64,000 nt of DNA, taken from NCBI GenBank assembly GCA_021014325.1, contig CM037472.1:992001-1056000 (forward strand). The letters run 5' to 3'. Positions within the stretch are counted from its first letter, which is position 1. The number at the start of each line of letters is the position of its first letter. Position numbers and translations under genes: made by a program. Positions 24,701 through 34,661 of the stretch are shown here, piece after piece. The stretch comes from Plazaster borealis (Eukaryota; Echinodermata; Asteroidea; Forcipulatida; Labidiasteridae). Below the pieces are notes generated by a model that was given only the letters and a program-made list of their open reading frames with translations, ran no database searches and was not told where the DNA came from.

Positions 24701-27700
24701 GACATTATTCTCAACGATGTAAGCAAGTTCTTGAGACGTCTCTTGCTGATTTCTGAATGAGATGGAGGAGTCTGAGCAAGCATCCCATACCTGCATGCTA
24801 CGTATCGGTTGTACTCTGTGATTCACCATATGGGTCCACGCCCCTATACCTGCAGTAATTAGAGTGGAATACTGGACTTACCATCAAGGCAATATTACTC
24901 AATACAATTATTGACATTTTAAGGATCTCAAATGTTCTCCAAGACTTTATGTTTGAGGAAAAGTTTATTTTCTGTAAATATAATATTTTGTTTTACCCAT
25001 CAGTGATACAGGTACTTGTGTGTAACGCACTGTATAGTCAGTACTTTCCAGAGTCCTGTGTAAAAAATCCACAGGCATATTACTTGGGTGGGATTCAAAC
25101 CCACAACCTTTGCAATTCTAGAGCAGATGTCTCACCACTAGACCACCGAGATTGCCTGGTAGCTAGAGGCAGTTCAAATCCTATATTTTAGCAGCGGGTA
25201 CTGCAGCAATGTTAAATCATAAAAAAACACGTAACTATGTAAATCTGTAATGTTCAACATACACTATATGATAAAAACTAAAATAAGTTCTCATGATGCA
25301 CAAATTACTACTATTTTGTATTAGTCAAGTCCTGTGGGAAAAAAATTCACAGAAATACTACTCGGGTAGGATTTGAACCCACGACCCCTGCCATACTAGA
25401 GCAGATGTTTTACCATTAGACCACCGAGCCTGCCCGGTGACAAGGCTAAAAGGCACAAATTATTCTTCAGATATACATTTGATATTTGTTTACATAGAAC
25501 TTTTCCCCTGAATATTTGAAGTAATCAAGAACATTGTTAAGTGTTTCTCTTATTTTCAAACTGTTAAATATCAAATCGATAAAAATACAAATGTGTTAAA
25601 ACATTTTTCTTTTTAATTTTTCTTACAAATGAGATATACTCAGGAATTTATAAAAGATGATTTGATGAGTTGAAAAATCGGTTATAACTCCTATAATAAT
25701 AGCATTTCAGATATCATATAATTTTATGCTCCATGAAAAAACCAGGCACTTTTTGCCATGACTCAAAACTGGGTTTATTTGCTCATCAAATAGATGAGAA
25801 GAGCTTTTAAATAAAATCTAATTACGACCTATAAGGTAAGTATTTCTCAACATATAGAAAGCTTAAAGGGAGGGCATACATTTGGTAATTACTCAAACAT
25901 TTAATGACCATAAAAACTTACTTGGTAAGAAGCACTGCAGCTGTTCATAATGTATAACATTTTGAGAAACAATTCCCTTCAAAGGAATGTGGTTTTAGAG
26001 AGAGGGATTCCAAACTATTCGAAGCTGAGAAACGTTTACTGCATAAATTGTTTCTCAGATTGTGTATTCCAATTACGGATTATTCTTCCTGTGTGGACAT
26101 AACCACTCCAGATTGTCGTCAATATCTCAAGAATGCTACCATCTTTTGAAATAAAATTTTCACAGGTTAGTTTTATGGTATATATCTCCATATAGGATTA
26201 TAACAGTCGAGAGTTAAAAAACAGCAACATCACATTGATATCATGACTGATGTTTTGGTTGTCTTTCAGTATGTTCTGAGAACTGTCTGATTTTGGCGCA
26301 GGGTGTCAGAAATATCTTGTAGAGACTAATAATCTTACTTGTGAGTAAGTCAATGGATCCATGGTTGAGAGCACACACTCTATTACTGTACTCATCAGGA
26401 AGATCATCTGGTAATGGTTGGAGTGGACTGCCTCCTTCTATCATTAAGATCTTATAATGTTCAAGATCTGCCTCTAAACCTGTAAGACAAATACAAAAAT
26501 CATGTTCCAGTTGAGTTGAGTATTAAAAACCTATTTCCTTTAAGCATTCCAATCGCCGGCCAACTGGCCAAATGCCAGTTAAAACTTTTGACTACCAGTA
26601 AAACTTCTCTGCAATCAGATAGTTCATTTCTTCCCAAATCTACATAGTGATCTATTCCATGCACTTTAACTTTTCAAATGCTCTCAAATTTAAAGGGGGA
26701 CTGTCTTCATGATCATAGCAGGCTGGCCTGTGGCTGTACATGGAATGAAACTCTAACCCAGTGGCGTGTCGTGGCCGAGCGGATAAGAACACCGAACTCA
26801 AGCTCTGGTGTTTCTGATCAGCAGAGTGGGGTTCGAATCCCAGTTGTGACACTTGTGTCCTTAAGCAAGACACTTAACCACATGTTTCGTCCTTCGGATG
26901 GGACGTTAAGCCGTAGGTAAAAGAACACAGTGCACTTATCGAAAAGAGAAGGGGTTCGCCCCGGTGTTCCTGGTTTGATCGGCAGCATATTGTGCCACAG
27001 CACCTTGTAAACCATTATATGGTGCTATGTAAAGGACTTGGTCTCTTACTTCAAAAACGTACTCCACAATACCTTGCAGGAAATTAATGAACATTAAAAG
27101 CGCCTTGAGCGTCACTGAGTGACGGATATGTGCGCTATATAAGAAGCCACTATTACTAGGCGTGCATGCATGCCGGCTATCACATCACACAGGGCATCGT
27201 CATTATTCTTTTGGGATGCGATGTGCAGTAACTGGGTGAGAGTTTTATTCCATGTACAGCTACGGGCCTGCTATGATCATGAGAACAGTCCCCCTTTAAA
27301 TCCCATACAAATGACAATGTGAAAGGTAGCCTTAAGATATGGAAGGGGACCAGTAAAATAACAAGCTAACTGGTCCTGCTGGCTAGTCATTGAAAAAGTA
27401 AAGGGCAAACCCTGAGCAGGGTTTGATCTTATCAAAGTCCAAACATTTGGGTGTTAAGTTGCCATAGAGTGGTATCCAAAATATTCCACTCTACGACAAC
27501 TTAACACCCACAAATTTGGACTTTAGATCGGTGTGCCTGTTCCATTCCAAATATAAGCATTTGATATTTGGGCATACATCAGTACTATATCCTTAGAAGT
27601 CAGACAACCCTTTTAATTTTTTTGACGATATGAGACTGTTAGCTGACATAACATGCAGTTGTAGGTAATTCTACTTTGGATTTCCATTCAATGTACATTG

Positions 27701-30490
27701 TTATCAATCAATCAACTGCACATTAAATCAGATTTTCACATGTGTTTCAAAACCAAGGGCCCTGGAGCTTCACTCTTGTAAGGGCAAGGCAGTTTTTCCT
27801 TAGTAAAGGGCACCGAGGAGGGATGTGTACTGGAAACGTTTCAAAGGGCAACAAGGCAATGACCAGGAAGGGCATGGAGGCAATTGCCTTGTTGCCTCCA
27901 TGAAGTATACAGCCTCATATTAAGCTCATTTTGAGATTCAAATTGTATACGATCTCATCAAGACCACTTTTTACCCTTCAAGGGACAAGTGACTGTTGAA
28001 AGGAAATATTGACAACAGTCCTCCCTGAACACTAAACAGAATTAAGATATTCATAAACTTTTCATTTCATTTATTAATTCTGGTTGTGAAGCCAAGGATT
28101 CTCAGAATTCAGAATTTTAGCGAACTTAATAATTATACTAGCCAAGAACCCCTTTGAGAGAAGACAAGGAAGGAAGTTTCAGTTTAAGATGTGGGAGGAA
28201 AACCCCAGAGAATTGTTTCTTGGAAAACCCACGCAATAAGGCAGGGACTGAAAACCAAATCCGCATAGTGCCCCAATGGGATTTGAACTGGTGGTCGGGT
28301 AACTCAGGTTGGTGTAGAGGTATCTTTCTTCACCTTCCACCTCTGGGACCCCAGTTCGAACCTCGCTTGGGGCAATATGTGGATTGGGTTTTCAATCCCT
28401 ACCTGACTGCGTGGGTTTTCCCTAGTATAATTCCCTGGGGTTTTCCTCCCACATCTAAAACTGAAACTTCCTTCTTTGTCTTCTATCAATGGGGTTCTTG
28501 GTTAGTACAGTGATTAAGTTCACTTTTCTGAGAGTCCTTGGCTTCACAACCAGAATAAATGAAATGGAATGAAATGAAATGAAACTGTGTTCCTAGAGGT
28601 GGAAGGCAAGGAAAGAAATACCTGACCACCTGACCCAACTGTTTGTTTGGTCTCTTCTGAAAACCAACCACATCCTTTTTTGTGTGTGGTTTAACAACCT
28701 GAGGTTACAGTGAGTGACTCTCCGTTTGCGCTCAGGTGGTTGCATGAAGGACAAATCACCTCAAACGTTTTAACCAGAATGGAAATCCCATCAAGTGTTC
28801 GATCAAGCACGTTAGGTTATGTTTATTTATAGCAGATAAGGTTTGCTAAAATAACAGGGCAAGTTCTGTTTCAAGGGCAGGTAGATCTCAAGATTTAAAT
28901 GTAGGGTCAGTAGTTGGTTTTTGTCAACGTAATGCTGATTTATACACAGGCAAAAAGAAAGAAACAATAAAAGAAATTGTGAAAGTTTCAGCTGAATACA
29001 GTGTCTACTTGCTGTGAAAAACAATCAAAAACATATTTGTCCAAACAATCACAAACCCTGCATTCTAGAGCAGAATATATCTTAACCACTAGACCACCAA
29101 GAGTGCTCAGTGACAAGAGGCTAATCACAGGGTTTGAACTGGCCACTTGTCACCAATAGTCAAGTCATAATGTACCGTTAAAGAATGTGGGGGGTCGTTG
29201 GTTCACATCTCACCCTAGTAGTGAAATTTTTTCTGCAAGACTAAAAAAACACTGAGTATACAATGCTATTACACTTGTAATAGTGTGAGGTAAAACCCCC
29301 AAAATTAATTGTTATCCCCGATGCAAGTTATTACATTACACTATGTTTAATTTGATTTGTTCTGGTTTGTGTGGCTGAGCGGTCTACTGCATTGCACTTA
29401 AGTTCTGATGGTTGAATCATCGGAGTGGGGGTTCGATTCCCCGTCATGAGACTTGTGTCCTGCAAAGCAAAGCACTTAACTGTAATTGTTTCTCTTGAGC
29501 AACAAGGTGTATAATAGGAACCTGAGAGAGCTGAGACTGTATTGTTTTGGATTAACTCCTTAGCGCTAATTTAAGCAGCTTGGGGTTGTTTTCTCCCGAG
29601 GGAGTTGAGAAAGTTTGAGGAATGGTCTAAGTATGCCTGATGAACAGGGATAATATTGTTATATGTCATGTATGTAGCGTGTCGTGGCCGAGCGGTTTAG
29701 GGCATCGGACTCAAGTTTTGCTTGCTGAGTCATCAGGGTGTGGGTTCATACCCTGGTCATGACACTTGTGTCCTTGAGCAAGACACTTAATTGCTTCTCT
29801 TCACCCAGGGGTAAATGGGTACCTGTGAGGGCAGAGATGGTTCACTTTGATTGATTTAGCTGAGTGCGCTACATACTTGGCAGCAAAGGCTGTATACTCC
29901 CAAGGGAGCCAAGATGGTTTCAGGAATGAAATTTATGGCCCAGTGATCAGGGGTAATAATGTTGGAGCGGCATGACCGTCACTGAGTGACTTTTTTTGAG
30001 TGCTATGTAAGAAGCCACTATTATTATTATTATTAAACATTGATCTATCTACTAGGATATGTGCGCTATACAAGAACCGACTATTCTGATATTTTCTCTT
30101 GCGTATCTTGCCAGAGAAATACAAATCAAAACATGTTATCAAAACATGAAGTAAATAATTTGGAAATGTGTTCGTGAAAAACACAAATGCCTTTTTGACG
30201 TCAGCTACCTTCAGCTACGACTTACCCAGTGCACATGCCATAGCACGTCCTGTCATGCCTCCACCAGCAATAACGATATCATAAAATGGTACTGTCCCCT
30301 GCTCATCTCTCTTTCTTTCAGCTCCCTTCCCACCCTCAGATCGACTTCTGTCTCCAGTGTCTGCTTGACTACACACATTCCTTGAGATTGAGGAAACTGA
30401 TGACCACGTTGGCAAAAGGTCTGAGTGATTCTGAAGGCATTGAGGTGTTTGAGATGGAACACGTAATGGAACCTGTGAATGAATACACAA
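12515..30490 (-). CDS. COQ6: COQ6, ubiquinone biosynthesis flavin monooxygenase, mitochondrial (whole gene, 10 coding exons)
   Basis: Coding exons, in transcript order: 30490-30226, 26479-26339, 24849-24617, 19166-19079, 17545-17442, 17115-17053, 15686-15579, 14383-14181, 13419-13304, 12714-12515. All junctions are GT-AG and the lengths sum to 1521 nt, 506 residues plus stop (human protein about 468). Seen: the Rossmann FAD motif GGGMTG at residues 76-81; the GADG motif at 243-246; and the second FAD motif DAAHRVHP...[10 protein letters not shown] at 403-422. [54 protein letters not shown] and LKRLYST are typical of COQ6. Known of the family: UbiH/COQ6 monooxygenase that hydroxylates the quinone-ring precursor in the COQ complex on the matrix face of the inner mitochondrial membrane, with electrons from ferredoxin/ferredoxin reductase. 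Every motif residue is intact, so I infer a functional gene. The N-terminus (65 residues before the FAD fold) is the only uncertain part. Confidence 0.96.
13304..13419 (-). CDS. COQ6: COQ6 exon 9 (second FAD-binding motif)
   Basis: 116 nt, phase 2 to phase 1, acceptor CTTCTCTAG and donor GTGAGG. Encodes [20 protein letters not shown] then [19 protein letters not shown], residues 403-440. This is the invariant D-A-A-H-x-x-x-P-x-x-G-Q-G-x-N-x-G motif of aromatic-ring hydroxylases; all key residues are present. Confidence 0.96.
14181..14383 (-). CDS. COQ6: COQ6 exon 8
   Basis: 203 nt, phase 0 to phase 2, acceptor TTTCATCAG and donor GTAAGT. Encodes residues 335-401, including [31 protein letters not shown]. 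The R-P-R-V-A-L-I-G-D strand leads into the second FAD-binding motif completed in the next exon. Confidence 0.95.
14511..15453. mobile_element. TTAA-flanked foldback element inside COQ6 intron 7, carrying a SINE
   Basis: Inverted arms of about 100 bp: 14511-14612 and about 15352-15453, beginning AGAGGGGCTCCAAGG and ending CCTTGGAGTCCCTCT. Right flank TTAA (15454-15457), left flank CTAA. The interior includes paired TGACGTCATC blocks (14670, 14832) and a tRNA-like SINE head at 15004-15080. Confidence 0.65.
15004..15190 (+). mobile_element. tRNA-headed SINE (CATCTGCTCTAG family), plus orientation
   Basis: GGGCTAGCTCAGTGGTCTAG and GGTTCGAATCCCA are recognisable A and B boxes. The body continues through 'gtgaggtttttttcacag' and 'accgagtatacagtgc'. 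The family recurs in minus orientation at 25050-25180, 25335-25445, 29050-29120, 39495-39570 and 40785-40890. Confidence 0.7.
15579..15686 (-). CDS. COQ6: COQ6 exon 7
   Basis: 108 nt, 36 codons, phase 0 to phase 0, acceptor TTCCCACAG and donor GTGAGT. Encodes [18 protein letters not shown] then [18 protein letters not shown], residues 299-334, matching the SSLVWST and EE-FVDAVN-AF blocks of COQ6. Confidence 0.95.
15803..16270 (-). mobile_element. tRNA-Leu-type SINE, minus orientation, with 3 x 76-bp internal tandem repeat
   Basis: 15803-16030 holds three near-identical 76-bp units starting TAGAGCTATGTTTGGTATTG. They correspond to the SINE body block 'agcaccttgtaaac..ggtgctatg' seen once in other copies. 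The remainder runs through 'acggctttacgtcccatccg', 'aggacacaagtgtc' to the box B region 'gggactcaaacccacactctgctgatca' near 16250. Confidence 0.75.
16688..17043 (+). mobile_element. tRNA-Leu-derived SINE, plus orientation (COQ6 intron 6)
   Basis: Head GTCGTGGCCGAGCGGTTAAG, anticodon-loop region ACTCAAG, and GGGTTCGAGTCCC give a near-complete Leu-type tRNA with a long variable arm. The body has 'cttgtgtccttgagcaaga', 'ccttcggataagacattaa' and 'gtaaaagaacccag'; the tail is (AAT)n at 17028-17043. SINE rather than tRNA gene because the body recurs. Confidence 0.85.
17053..17115 (-). CDS. COQ6: COQ6 exon 6 (63-nt mini-exon)
   Basis: Short exon, 21 codons, phase 0 to phase 0, acceptor TTTTCCAG and donor GTGAGC. 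Encodes [20 protein letters not shown] plus P, residues 278-298, matching the AWQRFLP-GPIA-LP block of COQ6. It is easily missed by gene finders. A SINE 3' tail ends about 10 bases beyond the donor site (see findings). Confidence 0.95.
17442..17545 (-). CDS. COQ6: COQ6 exon 5
   Basis: 104 nt, phase 1 to phase 0, acceptor TGTTTTCAG and donor GTAAGA. Encodes [20 protein letters not shown] then [14 protein letters not shown], residues 244-277. GADGPNS is the conserved loop that contacts the FAD pyrophosphate and NAD(P)H side in this fold (family knowledge). Confidence 0.96.
18905..19035. mobile_element. SINE fragment (tRNA-Leu type head, minus orientation)
   Basis: 'ctctgctgatcagaaacaccagagct' to 'gaccactctgccacaacaggcac' is the reverse of the Leu-type head. 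It is followed by 'tttcattaccagaaaaatata', the tail motif seen at 17010-17030 in plus orientation, so this is a mosaic. Confidence 0.55.
19079..19166 (-). CDS. COQ6: COQ6 exon 4
   Basis: 88 nt, phase 0 to phase 1, acceptor TATTTCAAG and donor GTAATA. Encodes [20 protein letters not shown] then [10 protein letters not shown], residues 214-242: the beta strand leading into the conserved LLIGADG turn, which is split over the intron. Confidence 0.94.
20741..21106. mobile_element. TTAA-type miniature inverted-repeat element (family A), copy 1
   Basis: 366 bp. Starts AGGCATCGTACACGTTTGG and ends CCAAACGTGTTCAGTGCCT; right flank TTAA at 21107-21110, left ATAA. The interior has 'gcaacagagagctgttgatag' and 'gaaaatttgggctcaat' (reverse). 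No coding capacity. Confidence 0.85.
22319..22500. mobile_element. CAGGGYCC-type inverted-repeat element
   Basis: 'cagggtccaatctcataaagc' at one end and 'agctttatgaaataaggcactg' at the other form inverted ends, with interior 'cttgctaagca'. Related copies at about 18090-18290, 60768-60935 and 61866-62358. Confidence 0.6.
22515..22990. repeat. tandem repeat of about 162 bp, almost three units (COQ6 intron 3)
   Basis: Units begin 'caggcatctcaccacaagcc' at about 22518, 22680 and 22843, each followed by 'gatgcctccatacccaatag' and, in the first two, 'tctgtcttgatccaac'. A partial unit precedes at 22215-22315. The last unit runs into 'ctggaaataaatgtgag', resembling a processed 3' end. Confidence 0.8.
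24230..24530. repeat. dispersed 'ccagc-gg-acc' repeat
   Basis: 'ccttaactttttcagtaactagccagcaggacc' to 'tttggccagcggaccactgttaag' with internal inverted motifs. Related pieces at 26550-26600, 27340-27420 (reverse) and 42725-42925. Unclassified. Confidence 0.6.
24617..24849 (-). CDS. COQ6: COQ6 exon 3
   Basis: 233 nt, phase 1 to phase 0, acceptor ACTGCAG and donor GTACAG. Encodes [27 protein letters not shown], and [19 protein letters not shown], residues 137-213. These match the COQ6-specific MQVWDACS and YIVEN signatures, which separate it from other UbiH-type monooxygenases. Confidence 0.96.
25050..25180 (-). mobile_element. tRNA-headed SINE (CATCTGCTCTAG family), minus orientation
   Basis: 'tgggattcaaacccacaacc', 'tctagagcagatgtctcacca' and 'ctagaccaccgag' are the reversed boxes B and A. 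A second copy follows at 25335-25445. Confidence 0.7.
25335..25445 (-). mobile_element. tRNA-headed SINE (CATCTGCTCTAG family), minus orientation, second copy
   Basis: 'aggatttgaacccacgaccc', 'ctagagcagatgttttacca' and 'ccaccgagcctgcccggtga'. Less decayed than the copy 280 bases upstream. Confidence 0.7.
25867..26190. mobile_element. TTAA-type miniature element (family B), right end missing
   Basis: Starts after TTAA (25863-25866) with AGGGAGGGCATACATTTGG and passes through 'gaatgctaccatcttttgaaat' and 'cacaggttagttttatgg'. The other terminal repeat is absent. Another family B fragment lies at about 32455-32600. Confidence 0.65.
26339..26479 (-). CDS. COQ6: COQ6 exon 2
   Basis: 141 nt, phase 1 to phase 1, acceptor TCTTACAG and donor GTAAGA. 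Encodes [16 protein letters not shown] and then [19 protein letters not shown], the second strand of the FAD fold (ending in an acidic residue before GG) and the conserved R-V-x-A-L segment. Residues 90-135. Confidence 0.95.
26767..27160 (+). mobile_element. tRNA-Leu-derived SINE, near full length (COQ6 intron 1)
   Basis: Head TGTCGTGGCCGAGCGGATAA to GGGGTTCGAATCCCAG; body 'cttcggatgggacgttaagc', 'gtgccacagcaccttgtaaac'; tail 'gcgccttgagcgtcactgag', 'ggatatgtgcgctatataag', 'ccactattacta'. The best reference copy in the window. Confidence 0.88.
27434..27524. repeat. 91-bp hairpin (COQ6 intron 1)
   Basis: Arms of about 39 bp from AAAGTCCAAACATTTGGGTG to its complement CACCCACAAATTTGGACTTT, with a 13-base loop and few mismatches. 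A small palindromic element or a structured RNA segment. Confidence 0.8.
28060..28575. mobile_element. inverted pair of SINEs (tail-to-tail foldback, COQ6 intron 1)
   Basis: The left half (about 28060-28300) is the reverse complement of the right half (about 28310-28575): 'tgtgggaggaaaaccccag' pairs with 'ctggggttttcctcccaca', and 'accagaataaatgaaatg' with 'catttcatttattaattctggt'. The right half has 'ggtgtagaggtatc' and 'agttcgaacctcgc' as A and B box-like motifs. Deu/Meta-type SINE possible; not assigned. Confidence 0.75.
29363..29640 (+). mobile_element. tRNA-headed SINE, decayed
   Basis: 'tgtggctgagcggtctactgc', 'gggggttcgattcccc' and 'cttgtgtcctgcaaagca', then 'ttagcgctaatttaagcagc' and 'ggttgttttctcccgaggga'. 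Same family as 29678-30038 with more substitutions. Confidence 0.7.
29678..30038 (+). mobile_element. tRNA-Leu-derived SINE, full length with (ATT)n tail
   Basis: Head GTGTCGTGGCCGAGCGGTTT, 'ggactcaagttttgc', 'cataccctggtcatgacac'; tail 'gcatgaccgtcactgagtga', 'agaagccactattattatta'. It directly follows another copy of the family. Confidence 0.85.
30226..30490 (-). CDS. COQ6: COQ6 exon 1 (targeting region and FAD-binding GxGxxG)
   Basis: Encodes residues 1-88 plus one base of codon 89, ending ...RAMACALG before the donor [19 protein letters not shown] is the dinucleotide-binding beta-alpha-beta start. The first 65 residues have no clear homology and hold a Ser/Arg-rich stretch followed by a charged linker ([14 protein letters not shown]). 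A mitochondrial presequence is expected here. The ATG at 30490 is the first in the open frame, but TTCATTCACAG just inside it could be a splice acceptor at 30475/30474, so the true start may lie in an upstream exon. Ending coordinate confident, start coordinate tentative. Confidence 0.8.
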
Positions 30491-30550
30491 GTCAAAATTT
30501 CAATGACATAAATCAGAGTCAAGTATGGCCTTGATTTCAAGGCTGTGCTT

Positions 30551-30676
30551 TCAAGGCTGTGCGATAGCTTTGCTTACTGGAAATCTGCCCGAATGCGGTA
30601 TGACCTCAGCCACCCGACAGACTCCTCTCACCATACATTCTTGCAGCTTGTAAGCAAAGCTATCGCACAGCCTTGA
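30551..30676. repeat. hairpin with 27-bp perfect arms, upstream of COQ6 exon 1
   Basis: Arms 30551-30577 and 30650-30676 are perfectly complementary (CAAGGCTGTGCGATAGCTTT and onward), 72-base loop. It lies 60 bases upstream of the predicted COQ6 ATG on the minus strand, so it may be in the 5' UTR or the promoter. Confidence 0.85.
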
Positions 30677-30689
30677 ATTCAAGGCTAAT

Positions 30690-33064
30690 TCAAGTACAAT
30701 TGTGACTCTTTATAAAACATTTATTATACATTTAAAGACTATCTGACTGACACTGGTTTTATTTTAATATATAATTTTGATGGATTTGATTTATTTATTG
30801 AAATAGTCTTGTCATTCGCACAGTGACTTGGGTTATGCAACAAAAAGAAAGTAAATTTAAATTGAAGATTTTCTGAAGTAAAAAAATTCAATTGAATTCT
30901 CTGATGTTGGTTTAGTATTTATTTTCTGTTATAGGAATGTTGACTGATGGTTGTTTCAATGTTTAGTGTAACTGACTAGTGGCAATTATGCTGGGTTTCT
31001 ATGAAACAGCAGGAAAGTATACATGTATTCAGTATTGGTTTAGTCGTTGATCCATGCAGTCAGAAAAACCATTTTGAACTTTTTGGCCACTTAACTCTGG
31101 ATGCCGTGTGAAGACTAAATTCTCAAGATGTAAGACCAGGGACCATCTTATAAACAAGTGTTATGTTCCATGTTTGGATGCGATTGACAAAGCAAACCAC
31201 TCAGAATACTCTGTGTGGAATGAGTTCAACAGTGGTACAAACAGGAAAAGAAGGCCCTAATATTTCACAGAGGCAATGGAGGTGCCTCTGTTGCCCCTTA
31301 ATGAAATGTTTCAATGAAAATGTACAATTTCCTCATAAAGGTGCCCTTTACCAAGGAGAAAACGCCTTGATGCCTTTGTCTTTTCAATACCAAAGCATCA
31401 GGCATGGAAATCACTCCTTACCAAGGACATTCGTGTAATCTTCAATTCAAGAAATTCACTCCTTTAACTGACATACATGTACCAGGATTTAGATAGATTG
31501 ACTGTCTGCCATGATTGTTTCTATTATTCTCAGCACTAAGGTAAGTGCAAGATTCAGGCATGCCATGGTCAATTATCTGCCAAGGCCAACAGCCTAGAGA
31601 GGCCCTGAGTCATGACAAACAAAGAGGTGAGCGGGTGCATAAAGAATGTTCTGAGCGGTTTGCTGCATCAATCGCACCCACACTCAGCACACCTTTCTTT
31701 GAAAGTTTTCTCAATGAAACCAGTAAATCCCAGTGCCAAAGACCACCATATTTGCCATCTTTACTTCGATAGTCATCGTTCATTTCAACAACAATATTTC
31801 ACAACAATAATTTTTTGGATTGATCCGGGAAATAATACCGTGGCAGGTGGCTGGTACTGTAAAACTTTTGGACAAGCCGGGTTGATGGTTAAGACTCTTG
31901 TTTGAATATCCCTTGAAATATTAATCACAATTTATTGATTGACAATTGACATCAAGCATAATGATGTCCCATTGCTTGAGTACGATAATCAATCCATCCA
32001 CTTAAGACTACATGGATGAGTGATCATTGAGGAGGCAAAGTTGCACTCTTCATGATGTCAGCAACACTAAGCTTCGAAAACATGCAATGTTTCCATGAAC
32101 TGTGTAAGTCCTGCGTGTACAATGTATTCCAATGTTGGGCCTTGTTAAAGTGCAAAGTTTTGTTTCCTTCAATTACGATGTCAGCAACTCTATGCTTCAA
32201 CAACATGCAACGTTTCCATAAACTGTGTAAGTCACCTGTGCGTATTACAATGTTGGGCCTCGTGAAAGTGCACAGTTTAGTTTCTAACTTAAATTTTGAA
32301 AAAGGAGTACAGCGCTCCAGTTCCAGTTACTGGGTCTAATAGAACGGATACTTCAAGAGAAAATAAATCACTGATACACTCCCCAATTACCCATTACTCA
32401 ATCTACACGTTTTTAAATCGAATGAACCATCACATGTTGTGCATTGGCTTCGCAAAAAACATTTCAATCTGAGAAACGTTTCATGCATGATCATTACAGA
32501 TAATTCTTCCTGCATGGACATATTAAACCGCTCCAGATATTCGGCGATATCTCAAAAACCTACCACCTTTTGAAATGTTCACAGGTTAGTTTTATTGTAT
32601 TGTTGTCAAGAACAAATAAAGTGCCAGGAAAAAGTCACAGTGTATAAAAATGTTGAATTTCAAATAGAAATGTTAAAAGATACGAAGTTGAATGTTTCTT
32701 GTCTTTTCATTCTTTATGTTCTTCTGCACAATGGATCATTGTATTGAAATACATTGTATTTTGAGATCAGTTCCATTTCCAATGCATTTCAATCTTAAAT
32801 CAAATGAAAGTCATGAGTCAAGGAGAGAAAAAGAAGAAAAAAAAAATCCCGACCGACCGATCCCTTTATATAGAACTGCACGGACAAGTGTGATACTGAG
32901 ATGTCTACTTACCTACCACCTTGATTAAATACATAAATACCCAAATACATACAGGGTGTGAGGAGTATTTACTGAGTGTGATCGTATAACTGGAATTAGT
33001 GTTAGTGTTACTTTACTTTAGATAGAACTTATTATGATTATATATAGAAGATTTTTGTGCATGC
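30690..33064. other. intergenic, little recognisable
   Basis: AT-rich. A 'cacaatgttgggcctcgtgaaagtg' segment is duplicated (about 32050-32155 and 32175-32280), and a family B element fragment lies at 32455-32600. No coding evidence. Confidence 0.6.
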
Positions 33065-33367
33065 TAGCCCAGGTTGGACTCCTCCGTTGCATACAACGCG
33101 ACGGAGTCCAGGGTATAAAGGTTCCGTACCATTGCGAACAAATTTATAACCATTTTTTATCATATTTTTACCTTTTTGAGGAAGCTGAAACTTGACTCAC
33201 ATGTTCCTTGTGTCCTGAACCTTACGCCTGCTCTATTCAGAATTGCCAATTTTATCCTTGGATGACATTATTGTGAAAATAAAATGGAAATTTATGCATT
33301 CTCGGCGACAGGCCGAAACTGACAAGACGCGAATGCTTCAGCGCATGTGCACAGACACGCCCACAAA

Positions 33368-33674
33368 TTTAAAGTTACGTTCAAAAATTTCTTAAAAAAA
33401 GGCAATTTTCTACTCGGTACTCACGGTTGTTTTGCTCTTCATCGCGGTACTCACGCGGCATTCACGCATTGCGCAAAAATTAAGACAGCGCGGTGTACGT
33501 GGAGCCTTCTGCCTGGCGCAAACCGCGCTGTCTTTAGGCTCTGCGCACACCGCGCAGTCTTAATTTTTGTGCAATGCGTGAATGCCGAGTGAGTGCCGCG
33601 ATGAAGAGCAAAACAACCGTGAGTACCAAGTAGAAAATTGCCTTTTTTGAAGAAATTTTTGAACGTAACTTAAA
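33368..33674. repeat. palindrome 1 of the composite element
   Basis: Arms of about 130 bp (33368-33498 and 33548-33674) around a GC-rich centre with 'gcgcggtgt' and 'acaccgcgc'. It contains 'ggtactcacggttgttttgc' and its complement. Confidence 0.9.
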
Positions 33675-33892
33675 AAAAGGCCATACAAGCATTATGAATG
33701 TAGGCCTATATTAAGTGTGTGGGGAAAGTTTTTGGTGGAGAGTTCAAAGGAAACTTCAGTTATTGATGGCGAACGATCGTAAAACTTTCACCTATCAACG
33801 ATGATTTCAAAAACGTATAGCGTTAAGGAGGGCCAAAATATTAGACCCCTATATGGCTCACGGGGGAGCCTTACATGTAGTTTCTAGAAGTA

Positions 33893-34661
33893 TACCAGCC
33901 TAGCCCCATTAATAGTGCCAAATTCTCTGGACTTCCTCCGATCCTTGGCCCTACGCCCACGTACCTCCAGGAGGTGACATTTGTTTTCGAAAAGAAACTC
34001 ACGTTTTATGGCGAGATTTTTTCCCCAGTTGTCACTTATTGTAGCTCATTTGTGGACAGCACATTAATTCGAAAAAGAGCTTGCTCTTTTTGGTGTAATT
34101 TATGAAGAAAATCGGCGGCGTTACTGACACGGTTTGACTGCCCGGCATCCGCGATTTTGCTAATGCGCTATGGTCTTGGTGTGCAAGACGTTTCTCGTTT
34201 ACCTTTCACGCACAGCGCGGCCGACGACCCGCTCATTCAACTCGCCAATAGCGCGCGCCACGAACACCTGACTTTAGCCCACGAACCGCCCCCCGCGCGC
34301 TATTGGCGAGTTGAATGAGCGGGTCGTCGGCCGCGCTGTGCGTAGAAGGTAAACGAGAAACGTCTTGCACCAAGACCATAGCGCATTAGCAAAATCGCGG
34401 ATGCCGGGCAGTCAAACCGTGTCAGTAACGCCGCCGATTTTCTTCATAAATTACATTAAAAAGAGCAAGCTCTATTTCGAATTAATGTGCTGTCCACAAA
34501 TGAGCTACAATAAGTGACAACTGGGGAAAAAATCTCGGCATAAAAATGTGAGTTTCTTTTCGAAAACAAATGTCACCTCCTGCAGGTACGTGGGCGTAGG
34601 GCCAAGGATCGGAGGAAGTCCAGAGAATTTGGCACTAGTATTAATGGGGCTAATACCAGCC
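33893..34661. repeat. palindrome 2 of the composite element
   Basis: Arms 33893-34257 and 34294-34661, about 365 bp each with very few mismatches, and a 36-base spacer. CpG-rich inner part with 'aatagcgcgcg' at the turn. Arms this long and similar imply recent formation or ongoing gene conversion. Confidence 0.93.
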
